Counted from the stretch's first letter, positions 24,698 to 33,577 are shown. The stretch is DNA of 45,596 nucleotides from CALCKU01 sp964534845 (GCA_964534845.1 CAZHPV010000014.1:1-45596), one strand, 5' to 3'. Notes: generated by a model not told the origin, from the letters alone. Made by a program: numbers and translations.

Positions 24698-25864
24698 ATG
24701 AGCCCATTAGACACGCTAAAAACACTAAAAGACAAACCAAGCGCTGTTTTGGTACTGGACAGCGGAGATGTCTTTTATGGGTATGGGGCGGGTCATATCG
24801 GACAGGCGGCAGGAGAAGTCTGTTTTAACACGGCGATGACGGGTTATCAGGAAATTCTGACGGATCCGTCCTATGCAGAGCAGATCATTTGCTTCACCTT
24901 CCCCCATATTGGCAATACGGGCACAAATGAGCAGGACGAGGAAGCCTCGACCGCGCGCGCACAAATCGCAGCAAAAGGCGCTATTTTCAAGGCCCCTATC
25001 ACCACACCGTCCAATTGGCGCTCCGAGTCGCATTTGGATGCGTGGCTGAAGGCCCGTAAAATTATTGCCATTTCGGGCATAGATACGCGCGCCTTAACAG
25101 CCTTTATTCGCGATAAAGGCATGCCGAACGGAGTTATTGCCCATGATCCGGACGGAGATTTCGATATTCAAGCCTTAAGCCAAAAAGCCAAAAATTGGGG
25201 AGGGCTTATCGGCGCTGATCTGGCGAAACATGTCCATACAGAGAAAAATTTTGATTGGCGTGAAGCCCGCTGGGTCTGGCCCGAAGGCTATGAGAATAAA
25301 GACGGGATAAAAAAGGTCGTCCTGATTGATTACGGGGTTAAACGCAATATTTTGCGCAATCTGGTCAGTCAAGGTCTATCTGTCAGCGTCGTGCCGGCAA
25401 GTGCAAATGCCAAAGATATACTGGCAATGAATCCGGACGGCATTGTGCTCTCAAACGGGCCGGGCGACCCGGCTGCAACAGGCGCTTACGCCATTCCCGT
25501 TATTCAAGAGCTTGTAAAATCGGGCAAGCCTATTTTGGGCATTTGTCTTGGCCACCAAATGCTGGCCCTCGCCCTGGGGGCTAAAACCCTTAAGATGGAC
25601 CAAGGCCATCACGGGGCTAATCATCCCGTCATGGACTATACAACAGACAAGGTTGAGATCGTCTCTATGAACCACGGATTTGCCGTAGATCGTGAGAGCT
25701 TACCCGAGACGGTAGAGGAAACCCATGTCAGCCTGTTTGACGGCTCTAATTGCGGTATTCAGCTTAAAGGCAAACCTGTCTTTTCTGTACAGCATCATCC
25801 CGAGGCTAGCCCCGGCCCGCAAGACAGCCTTTACCTGTTTGAGCGTTTTGCTGCCGCGCTGTAA
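24698..25864 (+). CDS. carA: Carbamoyl-phosphate synthase small subunit
   Basis: Glutaminase subunit that supplies ammonia to CarB for carbamoyl phosphate, shared by arginine and pyrimidine synthesis. The N-terminal domain shows VLDSGDVFYGYGAG, EVCFNTAMTGYQEILTDPSY and FTFPHIGNTGTN. The C-terminal class I glutamine amidotransferase has the nucleophile Cys in GICLGHQMLALA (about residue 282) and His-Glu in QHHPEASPGP. Length 388 is normal. carB is not adjacent, which is common in this class. A small membrane-protein gene follows 17 bases after the stop and may share the transcript. Confidence 0.97.
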   Translation: MSPLDTLKTLKDKPSAVLVLDSGDVFYGYGAGHIGQAAGEVCFNTAMTGYQEILTDPSYAEQIICFTFPHIGNTGTNEQDEEASTARAQIAAKGAIFKAPITTPSNWRSESHLDAWLKARKIIAISGIDTRALTAFIRDKGMPNGVIAHDPDGDFDIQALSQKAKNWGGLIGADLAKHVHTEKNFDWREARWVWPEGYENKDGIKKVVLIDYGVKRNILRNLVSQGLSVSVVPASANAKDILAMNPDGIVLSNGPGDPAATGAYAIPVIQELVKSGKPILGICLGHQMLALALGAKTLKMDQGHHGANHPVMDYTTDKVEIVSMNHGFAVDRESLPETVEETHVSLFDGSNCGIQLKGKPVFSVQHHPEASPGPQDSLYLFERFAAAL

Positions 25865-25881
25865 ATCTGTTATGGCCTCCC

Positions 25882-26283
25882 ATGCGTCATAAATCCGAAA
25901 CGCCGCTGGCTATAATCACGCTTTCACTCGCAGTCCTGCATTTTTTCGCCGAGACCTACGGCCATTTTCGGTGGGGGCAACCTCTCCAAGCCTTGATTGT
26001 CGATTATATCTGGATCGCGCTCGCAGTTTTCGGTGGGCTCATGTCTTTAAAACTCAGGCCTGCAAGTGCGGCCGGACTCCTAGCGGCCAGCTGGGGTTTT
26101 GCAGGCGGTTTTGGCTGGCGCAGTGCCTTTGGGCGCCTAGAGCTAAGCGAGGCAGAGCGGGCAGCCGGAAACGGTGAGCCCGTCTTCATTACTTATGTTA
26201 TTGTCGTAGCCCTCGCTCTCGCCTTCGGCCTGCTTTTCTGGTCGCTATGGTTAGCCTATAAACAAGCTAAACATAAAATCTGA
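25882..26283 (+). CDS. Hypothetical four-helix membrane protein
   Basis: A 133-residue protein with four hydrophobic segments: LAIITLSLAVLHFFAETYG, IVDYIWIALAVFGGLMSL, AAGLLAASWGFAGGFGW and ITYVIVVALALAFGLLFWSL. Conserved-looking charged residues sit in the first helix (HFFAETYGHFRWG). No family recognised. It begins 17 bases after carA and is probably read from the same transcript; it converges with trigger factor, whose terminator lies just past its end. Function unknown. Confidence 0.78.
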   Translation: MRHKSETPLAIITLSLAVLHFFAETYGHFRWGQPLQALIVDYIWIALAVFGGLMSLKLRPASAAGLLAASWGFAGGFGWRSAFGRLELSEAERAAGNGEPVFITYVIVVALALAFGLLFWSLWLAYKQAKHKI

Positions 26284-26297
26284 CCAGACTTAGATAT

Positions 26298-26330
26298 AAA
26301 AAAACCTTCTCATGAATACTCACGAAAAGG
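26298..26330 (-). terminator. Intrinsic terminator of trigger factor gene
   Basis: On the minus strand an 11-bp stem (CCTTTTCGTGA with TCATGAGAAGG, two G-U pairs) and a GTAT loop at 26305-26330 are followed by seven T residues (26304-26298). It lies 47 bases after the tig stop. Confidence 0.8.
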
Positions 26331-26377
26331 CTTAAATATCCTAGTCCCGCAAGGGCGGTATTAAAGGCAGGGTAGCC

Positions 26378-27718
26378 CTATATCATCTCGTCTTCTTCAA
26401 ACAAAACGTCTTTCTTGACCTTTTTGTCTTTGACTTCCGCTTTTTCAATAATCAGGTCGACAACCTTTTCCTCGAAAATCGGGGCCCGTAATTGTGCAAT
26501 AGCCTGCGGGTTTTTCTGATAGAACTCGATAACTTGCTGCTCTTGTCCCGGATAACGGCGTGCCTCGGCAATCATAGCCTGCTGAAGCTCCTCATTTGAG
26601 ATTTCGATCTCTTCCTTTTGACCCATTTCAGCCAGAACCAGTCCTAGACGCACACGGCGCTCTGAAATTTTCCGGTAATCTTTCTCAAGCTGCTTATCGG
26701 TTTTCTTGGCATCATCCTCATCCAGATTGCCCGCTTCCTTTTCGGCCTGAACCTGCGCCCAGATGTTCTGGAATTCTGTCTCGACCATTGTCGGGGGTAA
26801 TTCAAAAGAATGCTTTTTATCAAGCTGGTCCAATATGGCGCGCTTGAGCTTCATGCGGGACTGGACGTCATATTCATTATCCATGCCTTCTTTGAGCGTC
26901 TCTTTGAGCTTATCAAGACTTTCCATACCGAATTTCTTGGCAAGCTCGTCATCGGGCTTGGCATCTTGTGCGCCTTGTACTTCCAGCACTTCCGTTTCAA
27001 ACACGGCTTCTTTGCCAGCCAAGTCTTGCGCCTGATAGTCTTCAGGGAAAGACACGGTGACATCGAGCTTTTCACCCGCCTTCGTGCCGATAAGCTGGTC
27101 TTCAAATCCAGGAATAAATGTGCCGGACCCTAATACAAGTTGGTGGCCCTCCATAGCGCCGCCTTCAAAAGCTTCACCATCAATACGACCCGTAAAATTA
27201 ATCAGCACTGCGTCATCTTTTTTAGCCTTGGCCGTTTTGGCTTTCTTTTTATAAGTCTTTTGACCTTCAGATAGCTGGGTAAGACGCTCATTAATATCGG
27301 CATCCGAGACTTCACATGTCAAACGCGTGAATTTCAGCTTGCTAACGTCAGTTGGGTCAAATTCGGGAATTGTTTCGACGGTTAATTGATATTCGAGATC
27401 GGCCTTGCCTGTCGTCACGTCCTGACCATTGGCGCGCAAATCTATTTTTGGCTCGCCCGCGGGACGCAGCTTTTTGTCAGACATAGTCTTTTGACTGGAT
27501 TCCGCTACGGTCTCCTCAACCACATCTTTCATGATAGATTGGCCAAACATTTTGCGAATATGGGCTACTGGCACTTTTCCGGGACGAAAGCCCTTTAAGC
27601 TGACCTGAGGCTGCATCTCGGCAATCTTAGCAACTAATTTATCTTCTAGATCCGCTTTCGGGATTTTTACCGCATAAGTCCGGCTTAGACCTTCGGCTTT
27701 AATTTCTTCGACCTGCAT
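26378..27718 (-). CDS. tig: Trigger factor (ribosome-associated chaperone)
   Basis: Ribosome-bound chaperone and peptidyl-prolyl isomerase that meets nascent chains. The 446-residue product has the N-terminal ribosome-binding domain with the signature loop GFRPGKVPVAHIRKMFG (usual GFRxGK-P), a central FKBP domain at about residues 160-250 (VLINFTGRIDGEAFEGG, LVLGSGTFIPGFEDQLIG) and the helical C-terminal chaperone domain ending in an acidic tail. ATG 27718 has a GGA 8 bases upstream; ATG 27724, two codons earlier, is too close to it. In many bacteria tig precedes clpP, but here it is followed by a terminator and a convergent gene. Divergent from the DedA-type gene. Confidence 0.97.
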   Translation of the reverse strand: MQVEEIKAEGLSRTYAVKIPKADLEDKLVAKIAEMQPQVSLKGFRPGKVPVAHIRKMFGQSIMKDVVEETVAESSQKTMSDKKLRPAGEPKIDLRANGQDVTTGKADLEYQLTVETIPEFDPTDVSKLKFTRLTCEVSDADINERLTQLSEGQKTYKKKAKTAKAKKDDAVLINFTGRIDGEAFEGGAMEGHQLVLGSGTFIPGFEDQLIGTKAGEKLDVTVSFPEDYQAQDLAGKEAVFETEVLEVQGAQDAKPDDELAKKFGMESLDKLKETLKEGMDNEYDVQSRMKLKRAILDQLDKKHSFELPPTMVETEFQNIWAQVQAEKEAGNLDEDDAKKTDKQLEKDYRKISERRVRLGLVLAEMGQKEEIEISNEELQQAMIAEARRYPGQEQQVIEFYQKNPQAIAQLRAPIFEEKVVDLIIEKAEVKDKKVKKDVLFEEDEMI

Positions 27719-27838
27719 CGTCATTATCCATTGTAATCGTTTAAGAAGGTCCGCGAGAGTTACCCATGACCTTAAAAATAGCTGAATTTGCGAGCGCTTA
27801 TGTCATGCACAAACACAAAGCGCAATATGGAGAAGTCA

Positions 27839-27858
27839 TGAAAATCATATGATTTTCA
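27839..27858. promoter_or_regulatory. Perfect 20-bp palindrome between tig and dedA-like gene
   Basis: TGAAAATCATATGATTTTCA is fully self-complementary. It lies in an AT-rich 190-base divergent gap, 57 bases before the DedA-type ATG at 27916 and 120 bases before tig. A dimeric regulator site for one or both genes is the simplest reading; the short centre makes a hairpin less likely. Confidence 0.5.
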
Positions 27859-27915
27859 ATTTCATGTTCTCCTAAGTTAAAAAATTCATGTAAATTTAAG
27901 GGCAAGTGTTAAAAA

Positions 27916-28476
27916 ATGCGCACTATGATTTTTGCAATGCCTGATTCTTCCACTTTTTTTACCTATCTTCTGGTCTTTATCGGCCCGTTTATTCAAGAAG
28001 ATGCCGCAGTAATTGGGGCTGCAAGTCTATCAACAAATGAAATGACAAAAACCCTGCCGATTTTTCTAACCATTCTGACGGGACTTATTTTAAGTGATAT
28101 CTGGAAATACTGGATTGGATGGGCGGCAATACGGAATGAAAAGGCGCGCAATTTTGTCGAAAGACGCCATGTCGCGGCGCTTAAAGGGAAAGTCGAAAGA
28201 AATATAGTCGCGACATTATTTACGGCCCGGTTTTTACCCCTTGCACGCGTACCCACTTATGTCGCCTGCGGGCTCTTTAAAATAAACTATCTGAAATTCT
28301 GCCTGATCGTGGCTTTGACGGGCTTTACCTATGTTGTAGCGATTTTCACGCTCTGCCACCTCTTGGGCGAGGCGATAGGCGAGCAGTTTAAATGGGTTGT
28401 TCCAATTATCGCATTTACAGCGCTGATTATCTATATTCTGATTATCAAATGGCGACGTGACCGGTCTGCACCCTGA
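27916..28476 (+). CDS. DedA family (VTT domain) membrane protein
   Basis: A 186-residue integral membrane protein of the DedA/VTT family, proteins that act as lipid scramblases or flippases for undecaprenyl-phosphate or phosphatidylethanolamine in several bacteria. Family landmarks are LLVFIGPFIQEDAAVIGAA at the start and FTARFLPLARVPTYVACG near the middle, the conserved Arg-containing half-hairpin. The start could also be ATG 27925 or 27937. Slightly shorter than typical (about 200). It ends back to back with the IorB-like gene: its TGA is immediately followed by the reverse stop. Substrate unknown. Confidence 0.88.
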   Translation: MRTMIFAMPDSSTFFTYLLVFIGPFIQEDAAVIGAASLSTNEMTKTLPIFLTILTGLILSDIWKYWIGWAAIRNEKARNFVERRHVAALKGKVERNIVATLFTARFLPLARVPTYVACGLFKINYLKFCLIVALTGFTYVVAIFTLCHLLGEAIGEQFKWVVPIIAFTALIIYILIIKWRRDRSAP

Positions 28477-30735
28477 TCACACGCGCAGATCTTGATCCTT
28501 AATCGGTAATTTGCGCACACGCTTTCCCGTAGCCGCATAAATCGCGTTTAAAACGGCGGGTGCAGCCACAGCAATTGTCGGCTCCCCGACACCGCCCCAA
28601 AATCCGCCTGAGGGCATAATCAGCGTTTCAACCTCCGGCATTTCGGCCAGACGTAATGACGGGTAGCTATCAAAATTTGTCTGCTCGGGTTGGCCTTCTT
28701 TATAGGTAATCTCTCCGTAAAGCATGGCGGAAAGCCCGTAAACAAATGACCCCTGTACTTGGGCTTCAACCTGTTGCGGATTAACAACTGTGCCGCAATC
28801 GGTTGCTGCCGTTATTTTATGCATAATGAGCTCACCGTCTTTTGGCACGCTGACCTCGGCGCAAGCCGCTGTGTAGCTGCCAAAGGAATAAAAGGCCGAA
28901 AGACCGCGCGCACGGCCGTCCTTTTTCCCCCAGCCACCTTTTTTGGCGACGGCTTTTAAGACGGCCGTCATTTTAGGACTATCCTTAAGCTGTTCTAGAA
29001 AAAACTCCAGACTATCCCGGCCCGCTTCCTGTGCCATTTCATCAAGAAAGCAGTTTAGATAAATCGCATTTTGATTGGCATTAACACCCCGCCAGAAACC
29101 CGGCCTGATGGGCGGATTGCGCATGGCATGATGAATTCGCAAATTCGGAAAGCTATGCTTAAGCGTCTGGTCTTCGAGGCGCGGATTAAGACCCGAAGGC
29201 GCGAGGCCCTGAAACACCGCTATATCCCCGCCAGCCGCACCCATAATTTGTGGCATTAGCGCCGCAAGAATAGATTGACCCGAAATATGCATGTCTAACG
29301 CTGTCAGTTTCCCCTGTTCATCCAAACCACCGCGCATTTTGGCTTTTGTTGTCGGATGGTAAAATCCATGCAACATATCTTCTTCGCGCGACCATTGCAG
29401 CTTAATGGGTGTACCGGGCATGGCTTTCGCGATTTGGACGACTTGTGAAACGTAATCCGTCATGCCGCGCCGGCCAAAACCGCCGCCTAGAATAACCTTA
29501 TGCACATCGCATTGAGTTATCGGCAAATCCGCTGCTTTCGCCGCGGCCGCCAGAGCGGATTCAGCATTTTGCGTCGGACACCAGACATCCAGCCGTTCAG
29601 GCGTCCACAGAGCCGTGGCGTTCATCGGCTCCATCGTCGCGTGGTTCTGATTTGGGAAATTATACTGCGCCTCAATGATTTTTGCAGAGCTTGTCAAAGC
29701 GCTATCGACATCGCCTTTTTGATTGCCGGTAAATGTGTCGGTCGCTTCAAGCCCGTCATCAAGCAAGGCTTCAATATCGGCACTGCTATAAGCGCTATAT
29801 TGCCCCCCATCCCATTCTATATCTATAGCGCTTAGCGCTTGATGGGCCTGCCACCATGTTTGGGCAATAACCGCAACGGCTTTATCATCCAACGCCATGA
29901 CTTTTTTGACGCCGGGCATGCTCATCGCAGTTTTGGCGTTATACGTTTTAAGTGTGCCGCCCAAAATCGGGCACGCCTTTATCGACGCAATCAACATTCC
30001 CGGCATGACAATATCCGAGCCGTATTTCAAAGCCCCTGTTATTTTATCAGCCGTATCCAGACGGCGTTTAGGCTGCCCGATAATTGTCCAATCTTTTGGG
30101 TCTTTAAGGAGCACCTCTGTCGGCACGTCCAGTTTTGCAGCCTTTTCTGCGACTTCACCAAAACGGACGGAGTTTTTACTTGCCTTATGCGAAATTACAC
30201 CCTTATCGACAGTGCACTCTTGCGGATCAACGTCCCATATATTCGCCGCCGCCTGAACAAGCATCATACGTGCCGCAGCCCCGCCTTCGCGCATATAGTG
30301 TTGTGATTTCCGTATACCACTGCTGCCACCTGTACTGAAATTGCGATAGACGCGATCACGCGCCAGACTTTCACCCGGTGTTGGAAAATCAAAGGTAACT
30401 TTCTCCCAGTCACATCCCAGTTCCTCGGCGACAATTTGTGCCAAGCCTGTAATTGTACCCTGCCCCATTTCCGATCTTGCAATACGAATTGTTACCCTAT
30501 CATCATGATGGATATGCACCCAAGCATTAACCTCGGGATTTTCGGGTAGGTGGCTATAATCTGCCGCCTTGGCTGTTCCATCTTTTGTGGCACTGTCCTG
30601 AGCGGCATTAGAGCAGCCGGCCAAAACACCAAGGGATAGGCCAATGCCCGCCGTGCTGGTTGCGACAATAAAACTGCGTCTAGACAGGGCGGGGCGTGCG
30701 GCGAGTGGCTGGCGTGTTTGCATAATCTCTTTCAC
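28477..30735 (-). CDS. iorB: Molybdopterin-binding hydroxylase subunit, IorB type
   Basis: Large subunit of a xanthine oxidase-family molybdenum hydroxylase, closest in layout to isoquinoline 1-oxidoreductase beta. These enzymes hydroxylate N-heterocycles or oxidise aldehydes next to the ring nitrogen. The 752 residues include two molybdopterin-binding halves and the catalytic Glu in GVGEPTIAVAAPAVLNAI (E718), with GGGFGRRGMTDYVSQ and RPGFWRGVNANQNA as further motifs. The N-terminus has a twin-arginine signal (SRRSFIVATS, R19-R20) followed by a lipobox (VLAGC, C41), so it is likely exported folded by Tat and possibly lipid-anchored. Start is GTG 30735 or ATG 30723. It follows iorA by 9 bases. 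The substrate is not evident. Confidence 0.9.
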   Translation of the reverse strand: MKEIMQTRQPLAARPALSRRSFIVATSTAGIGLSLGVLAGCSNAAQDSATKDGTAKAADYSHLPENPEVNAWVHIHHDDRVTIRIARSEMGQGTITGLAQIVAEELGCDWEKVTFDFPTPGESLARDRVYRNFSTGGSSGIRKSQHYMREGGAAARMMLVQAAANIWDVDPQECTVDKGVISHKASKNSVRFGEVAEKAAKLDVPTEVLLKDPKDWTIIGQPKRRLDTADKITGALKYGSDIVMPGMLIASIKACPILGGTLKTYNAKTAMSMPGVKKVMALDDKAVAVIAQTWWQAHQALSAIDIEWDGGQYSAYSSADIEALLDDGLEATDTFTGNQKGDVDSALTSSAKIIEAQYNFPNQNHATMEPMNATALWTPERLDVWCPTQNAESALAAAAKAADLPITQCDVHKVILGGGFGRRGMTDYVSQVVQIAKAMPGTPIKLQWSREEDMLHGFYHPTTKAKMRGGLDEQGKLTALDMHISGQSILAALMPQIMGAAGGDIAVFQGLAPSGLNPRLEDQTLKHSFPNLRIHHAMRNPPIRPGFWRGVNANQNAIYLNCFLDEMAQEAGRDSLEFFLEQLKDSPKMTAVLKAVAKKGGWGKKDGRARGLSAFYSFGSYTAACAEVSVPKDGELIMHKITAATDCGTVVNPQQVEAQVQGSFVYGLSAMLYGEITYKEGQPEQTNFDSYPSLRLAEMPEVETLIMPSGGFWGGVGEPTIAVAAPAVLNAIYAATGKRVRKLPIKDQDLRV

Positions 30736-30744
30736 AATCTCCCC

Positions 30745-31212
30745 CTATAATTTCGTCTTGCCGAGTTTCTTTTGGGCAAGATGTATACCGGCCCGAACGC
30801 GCACAAAGGTCCCGCAACGACAAATATTGGTAATGGCCTCATCAATATCGGCATCACTGGCCGTCGGGTTTTCCTTTAGAAGAGCCGCCGCCGCCATAAT
30901 CATACCGGGTTGGCAATAGCCGCATTGAGGGACATCCAGTTCCGCCCAAGCCTGCTGTACGGGATGAGACCCGTCCTTTGAGAGGCCTTCAATCGTCGTA
31001 ATGGCCTCCCCGCCCTCTAATGCCGAGACCGGATAAACACAGGAGCGAACCGCCTCACCGTCAATATGTATGGTACACGCCCCGCATTGGGCTATGCCGC
31101 ATCCATATTTTGTCCCCGTCAGGCCCAATTGCTCCCGTAAGGCCCAAAGCAAGGGTGTATCCTCATCCCCGTCAAACGCCATATTTTTTCCGTTTATATT
31201 CAGCGTGGCCAT
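30745..31212 (-). CDS. iorA: [2Fe-2S] subunit of molybdenum hydroxylase, IorA type
   Basis: Small iron-sulfur subunit passing electrons from the molybdenum centre of the IorB protein. The first cluster is plant-ferredoxin type: C38, C43, C46 (GCGIAQCGACTIHIDG) and C58. The second is the four-helix type: C97, C100 (CGYCQPGMIM) and C131, C133 (ICRCGTF). Length 155 is normal for the family. First gene of the two-gene unit and divergent from the Rieske oxygenase gene, sharing a 292-base control region. No FAD subunit is present, as in IorAB-type enzymes, which use an external acceptor such as a cytochrome. Confidence 0.95.
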   Translation of the reverse strand: MATLNINGKNMAFDGDEDTPLLWALREQLGLTGTKYGCGIAQCGACTIHIDGEAVRSCVYPVSALEGGEAITTIEGLSKDGSHPVQQAWAELDVPQCGYCQPGMIMAAAALLKENPTASDADIDEAITNICRCGTFVRVRAGIHLAQKKLGKTKL

Positions 31213-31351
31213 TTTTAATCCTGATCTGTCTTATTTTGCATACGCATTCAGTCTAACATGACACACAATCCTCACCAATAGCGTTATTGTTGTCAAATAT
31301 GAAAACTGGGCAAAAACAAGAGCAAAAACAGAATTTCGACAACATAAAAAG

Positions 31352-31474
31352 GCGGTGTTCAGCCATATATTTTACGCAATAGTCGCAAACCTATTTACTC
31401 ATTCCGTAATTTTGCGTAATATTGGGGCGAAATATTTACGCATTGCATTTCGACGAACAGCTGTCGAACACCGC
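31352..31474. promoter_or_regulatory. Repeat-rich control region between iorAB and Rieske oxygenase genes
   Basis: GCGGTGTTC (31352-31360) and GAACACCGC (31466-31474) form a perfect 9-bp inverted repeat enclosing 105 bases. Inside lie TTTACGCAAT (31371-31380), TTTGCGTAAT (31411-31420) and TTTACGCATT (31435-31444), three copies of one motif in alternating orientation, plus TTCGAC/GTCGAA (31449-31468) flanking CAGCTG. The block begins about 140 bases from the iorA ATG and ends 31 bases from the Rieske ATG, so it is placed to control both, most likely through DNA looping or cooperative binding. Confidence 0.5.
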
Positions 31475-31504
31475 ATTTAGAACGTGGTATAAAGGATGGT
31501 CATT

Positions 31505-32593
31505 ATGGCAACAGCACAAGATTACGGATTAGGCGAATTTAAATTTCCCCGCGGATGGTTCATGATCGGACAGGCCAGCGATGCCACACGCAAGCCCAAA
31601 TCGCTGCGATATTTCGGCGAGGAGTTTGTTATGTATCGCGGCGAGAATGGCAAAGTTTATGTCGTTGAAGCCTATTGTCCGCATATGGGTTCGCATTTCG
31701 GACATAATGAAACCTCCTATATTGTTAAAGATGATGAGCAAATTGAAGGCGACGGTATTCGCTGTCCTTATCATGGCTGGAAATTTAGCGGCGAGACGGG
31801 AGAATGCACCGACATACCCTATTCCCCAGCCCCTATCCCCAAAGCCGCTTGTATCAAAACTATGCCGGCGACGGAATGGGGTGGTTTGGTCTTTGTCTGG
31901 TATGACCCGGAAGGCCAAGACCCTGATTACGACCTACCCGATATTAGTCAGGAATGGGGTCAGCCCGACTGGGTTGACTGGAAGGTCGATTATATGGGCC
32001 AGATTGATCTGCATCCTATCGAGGCCTTGGATAATATGGTCGATAAAGCCCATTTTATTCCGATTCACGGCTCGATGAATTTGCAAAAATTTGAAAACGA
32101 ATTTGAGGATCATATTGTCCGTCAGATTTTCTCGGCCGGACATAAAACCTTGTCTGACGATATTCTGGATACCTATACATGGTATACTGGGCCGGGTTTG
32201 TTAATGTCGAAAATGGAAGGGTTTTATAATTCAATATTGTTTATTGCGAATACGCAGGTTGATGAGGGCGTAACGAAAGTCTGGCACGGCCTTATGGTGC
32301 AAGTCCCCAAAGCCCCGCCCAGCGAGGAAGACCTCGGCGCTGTAGCCGCCTATCAACAAGCCAGCCATGATGCCTTTAATCAGGACTTCGATGTGTGGAA
32401 ACATAAACGTCCTGCAATACAGCCCATGCAAGTCATTGGTGACGGCCCCTTTGGGAAATTACGCCAATGGGCCAGCCAATTTTACAATCCACGTGACAAA
32501 GCCAAAACAATTCAAGCCTCGATTAATGGACGTTATATCACCAAAGGCACGGCTCAGGCCCCGTGGCCTGATAAAGTCGAAGCTGCTGAATAA
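31505..32593 (+). CDS. Rieske non-heme iron oxygenase (KshA-like)
   Basis: Terminal oxygenase component of a Rieske-type hydroxylase, 362 residues from ATG 31505, chosen because AAAGGA lies 8 bases upstream (ATG 31496 overlaps that site). The Rieske [2Fe-2S] ligands are C58-H60 (AYCPHMGSHF) and C87-H90 (RCPYHGWKF). The mononuclear iron site is ALDNMVDKAHFIPIHGS with H183 and H188 and bridging D180. Overall shape and the DN-D-AHF-IH motif resemble 3-ketosteroid 9-alpha-hydroxylase KshA and cholesterol 7-desaturase-like enzymes. Its reductase partner is not in the window. The divergent iorAB suggests joint use in degrading a ring compound, possibly a steroid or N-heterocycle; this is inference. 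Confidence 0.9.
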   Translation: MATAQDYGLGEFKFPRGWFMIGQASDATRKPKSLRYFGEEFVMYRGENGKVYVVEAYCPHMGSHFGHNETSYIVKDDEQIEGDGIRCPYHGWKFSGETGECTDIPYSPAPIPKAACIKTMPATEWGGLVFVWYDPEGQDPDYDLPDISQEWGQPDWVDWKVDYMGQIDLHPIEALDNMVDKAHFIPIHGSMNLQKFENEFEDHIVRQIFSAGHKTLSDDILDTYTWYTGPGLLMSKMEGFYNSILFIANTQVDEGVTKVWHGLMVQVPKAPPSEEDLGAVAAYQQASHDAFNQDFDVWKHKRPAIQPMQVIGDGPFGKLRQWASQFYNPRDKAKTIQASINGRYITKGTAQAPWPDKVEAAE

Positions 32594-32629
32594 TAGGACA
32601 ATGATAGGGCACGTCTTACCGAGCCCGTC

Positions 32630-33577
32630 TTAGGTAACCGGCTTATCTATAGCAACAGGCCTATGGGGCGCAGTGATCTCGACAATGACGTCCGAGACGT
32701 CAAACTGGTTGGCTAGCCGGGCTTTAATCGCCGCGGTAATAGCCGTCTGGTCTGCGATATTTTTTACTCTAGCGCGGATCATCATCACAGGTCGCTGAGA
32801 GGTTATCGACCAAATATGCATATCTTTAACTCCGTCCAGCCCGTCTATATGCGCGCATAGGTCATCACCTATAGCCACAGAATCCAACGCCTGCGGGGTC
32901 GCCTCCAGCAAGATATGAGCGCTATCTTTTAATAAGGGCCAAGCCGTGCGCAAAATAAGTCCCGCAACGAGAAGGGAGAGGATAGGATCTATGGGCACCC
33001 ATCCGGTTAGCATAATAACCAGCGCTGCTATTATTGCGCCGACCGAGCCCAGCATATCTCCCACGACATGCAAGATAGCCCCGCGCATATTTAGGTTATC
33101 GCGCTCGCCTCCTATGAGAATGAAAAAGGCCATAATATTCACCACAAGCCCTATAATAGCCACACCCAACATAGGGCCGGCCAAAACTTCACCGGGCGCC
33201 ATAAAACGCCGTATCGCCTCGATCATAATCCAGACCGAAATCGCCATTAACGTTAAGGCATTCACGAATGCGGCGAGCACAGAAAACCTGTCATAGCCAA
33301 AAGAAAATATACTATTTTTTGGTTTTTGACCCAGTTTGAACGCATATAAAGCCAAAATCAGCGCCGCAAAATCCGTCAACATATGTCCGGCATCAGCCAA
33401 TAAGGCCAAAGACCCCGATAGAAGGCCGCCAATCACCTCAACACACATAAAGAGGCCAATTAATATGGCCGCGCTAGCTAATCGTTTAATATTACGGGTA
33501 TTATTATGGGCGCAGCTATCCTTGCCGGACCTATGGCTATGATTTTGCCCGTGCGAATGTCCATGGTGAGAGCCCAT
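32630..33577 (-). CDS. Cation diffusion facilitator (CzcD/ZitB-like)
   Basis: A 315-residue metal-ion/proton exporter, probably for Zn2+ (or Cd2+/Co2+). The cytoplasmic N-terminus is His-rich (MGSHHGHSHGQNHSHRSG) and likely binds or senses metal. Six membrane helices carry the transport-site motif in ALLADAGHMLTDF (helix 2) and ILHVVGDMLGSVGA (helix 5), giving the D/H-x3-D pairs of Zn-transporting CDFs. The C-terminal cytoplasmic dimerisation domain ends at about residue 310 (VIVEITAPHRPVA). ATG 33577 matches the usual MGHxH start; a longer reading from 33634 adds 19 odd residues. Convergent with the Rieske gene. Confidence 0.93.
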   Translation of the reverse strand: MGSHHGHSHGQNHSHRSGKDSCAHNNTRNIKRLASAAILIGLFMCVEVIGGLLSGSLALLADAGHMLTDFAALILALYAFKLGQKPKNSIFSFGYDRFSVLAAFVNALTLMAISVWIMIEAIRRFMAPGEVLAGPMLGVAIIGLVVNIMAFFILIGGERDNLNMRGAILHVVGDMLGSVGAIIAALVIMLTGWVPIDPILSLLVAGLILRTAWPLLKDSAHILLEATPQALDSVAIGDDLCAHIDGLDGVKDMHIWSITSQRPVMMIRARVKNIADQTAITAAIKARLANQFDVSDVIVEITAPHRPVAIDKPVT

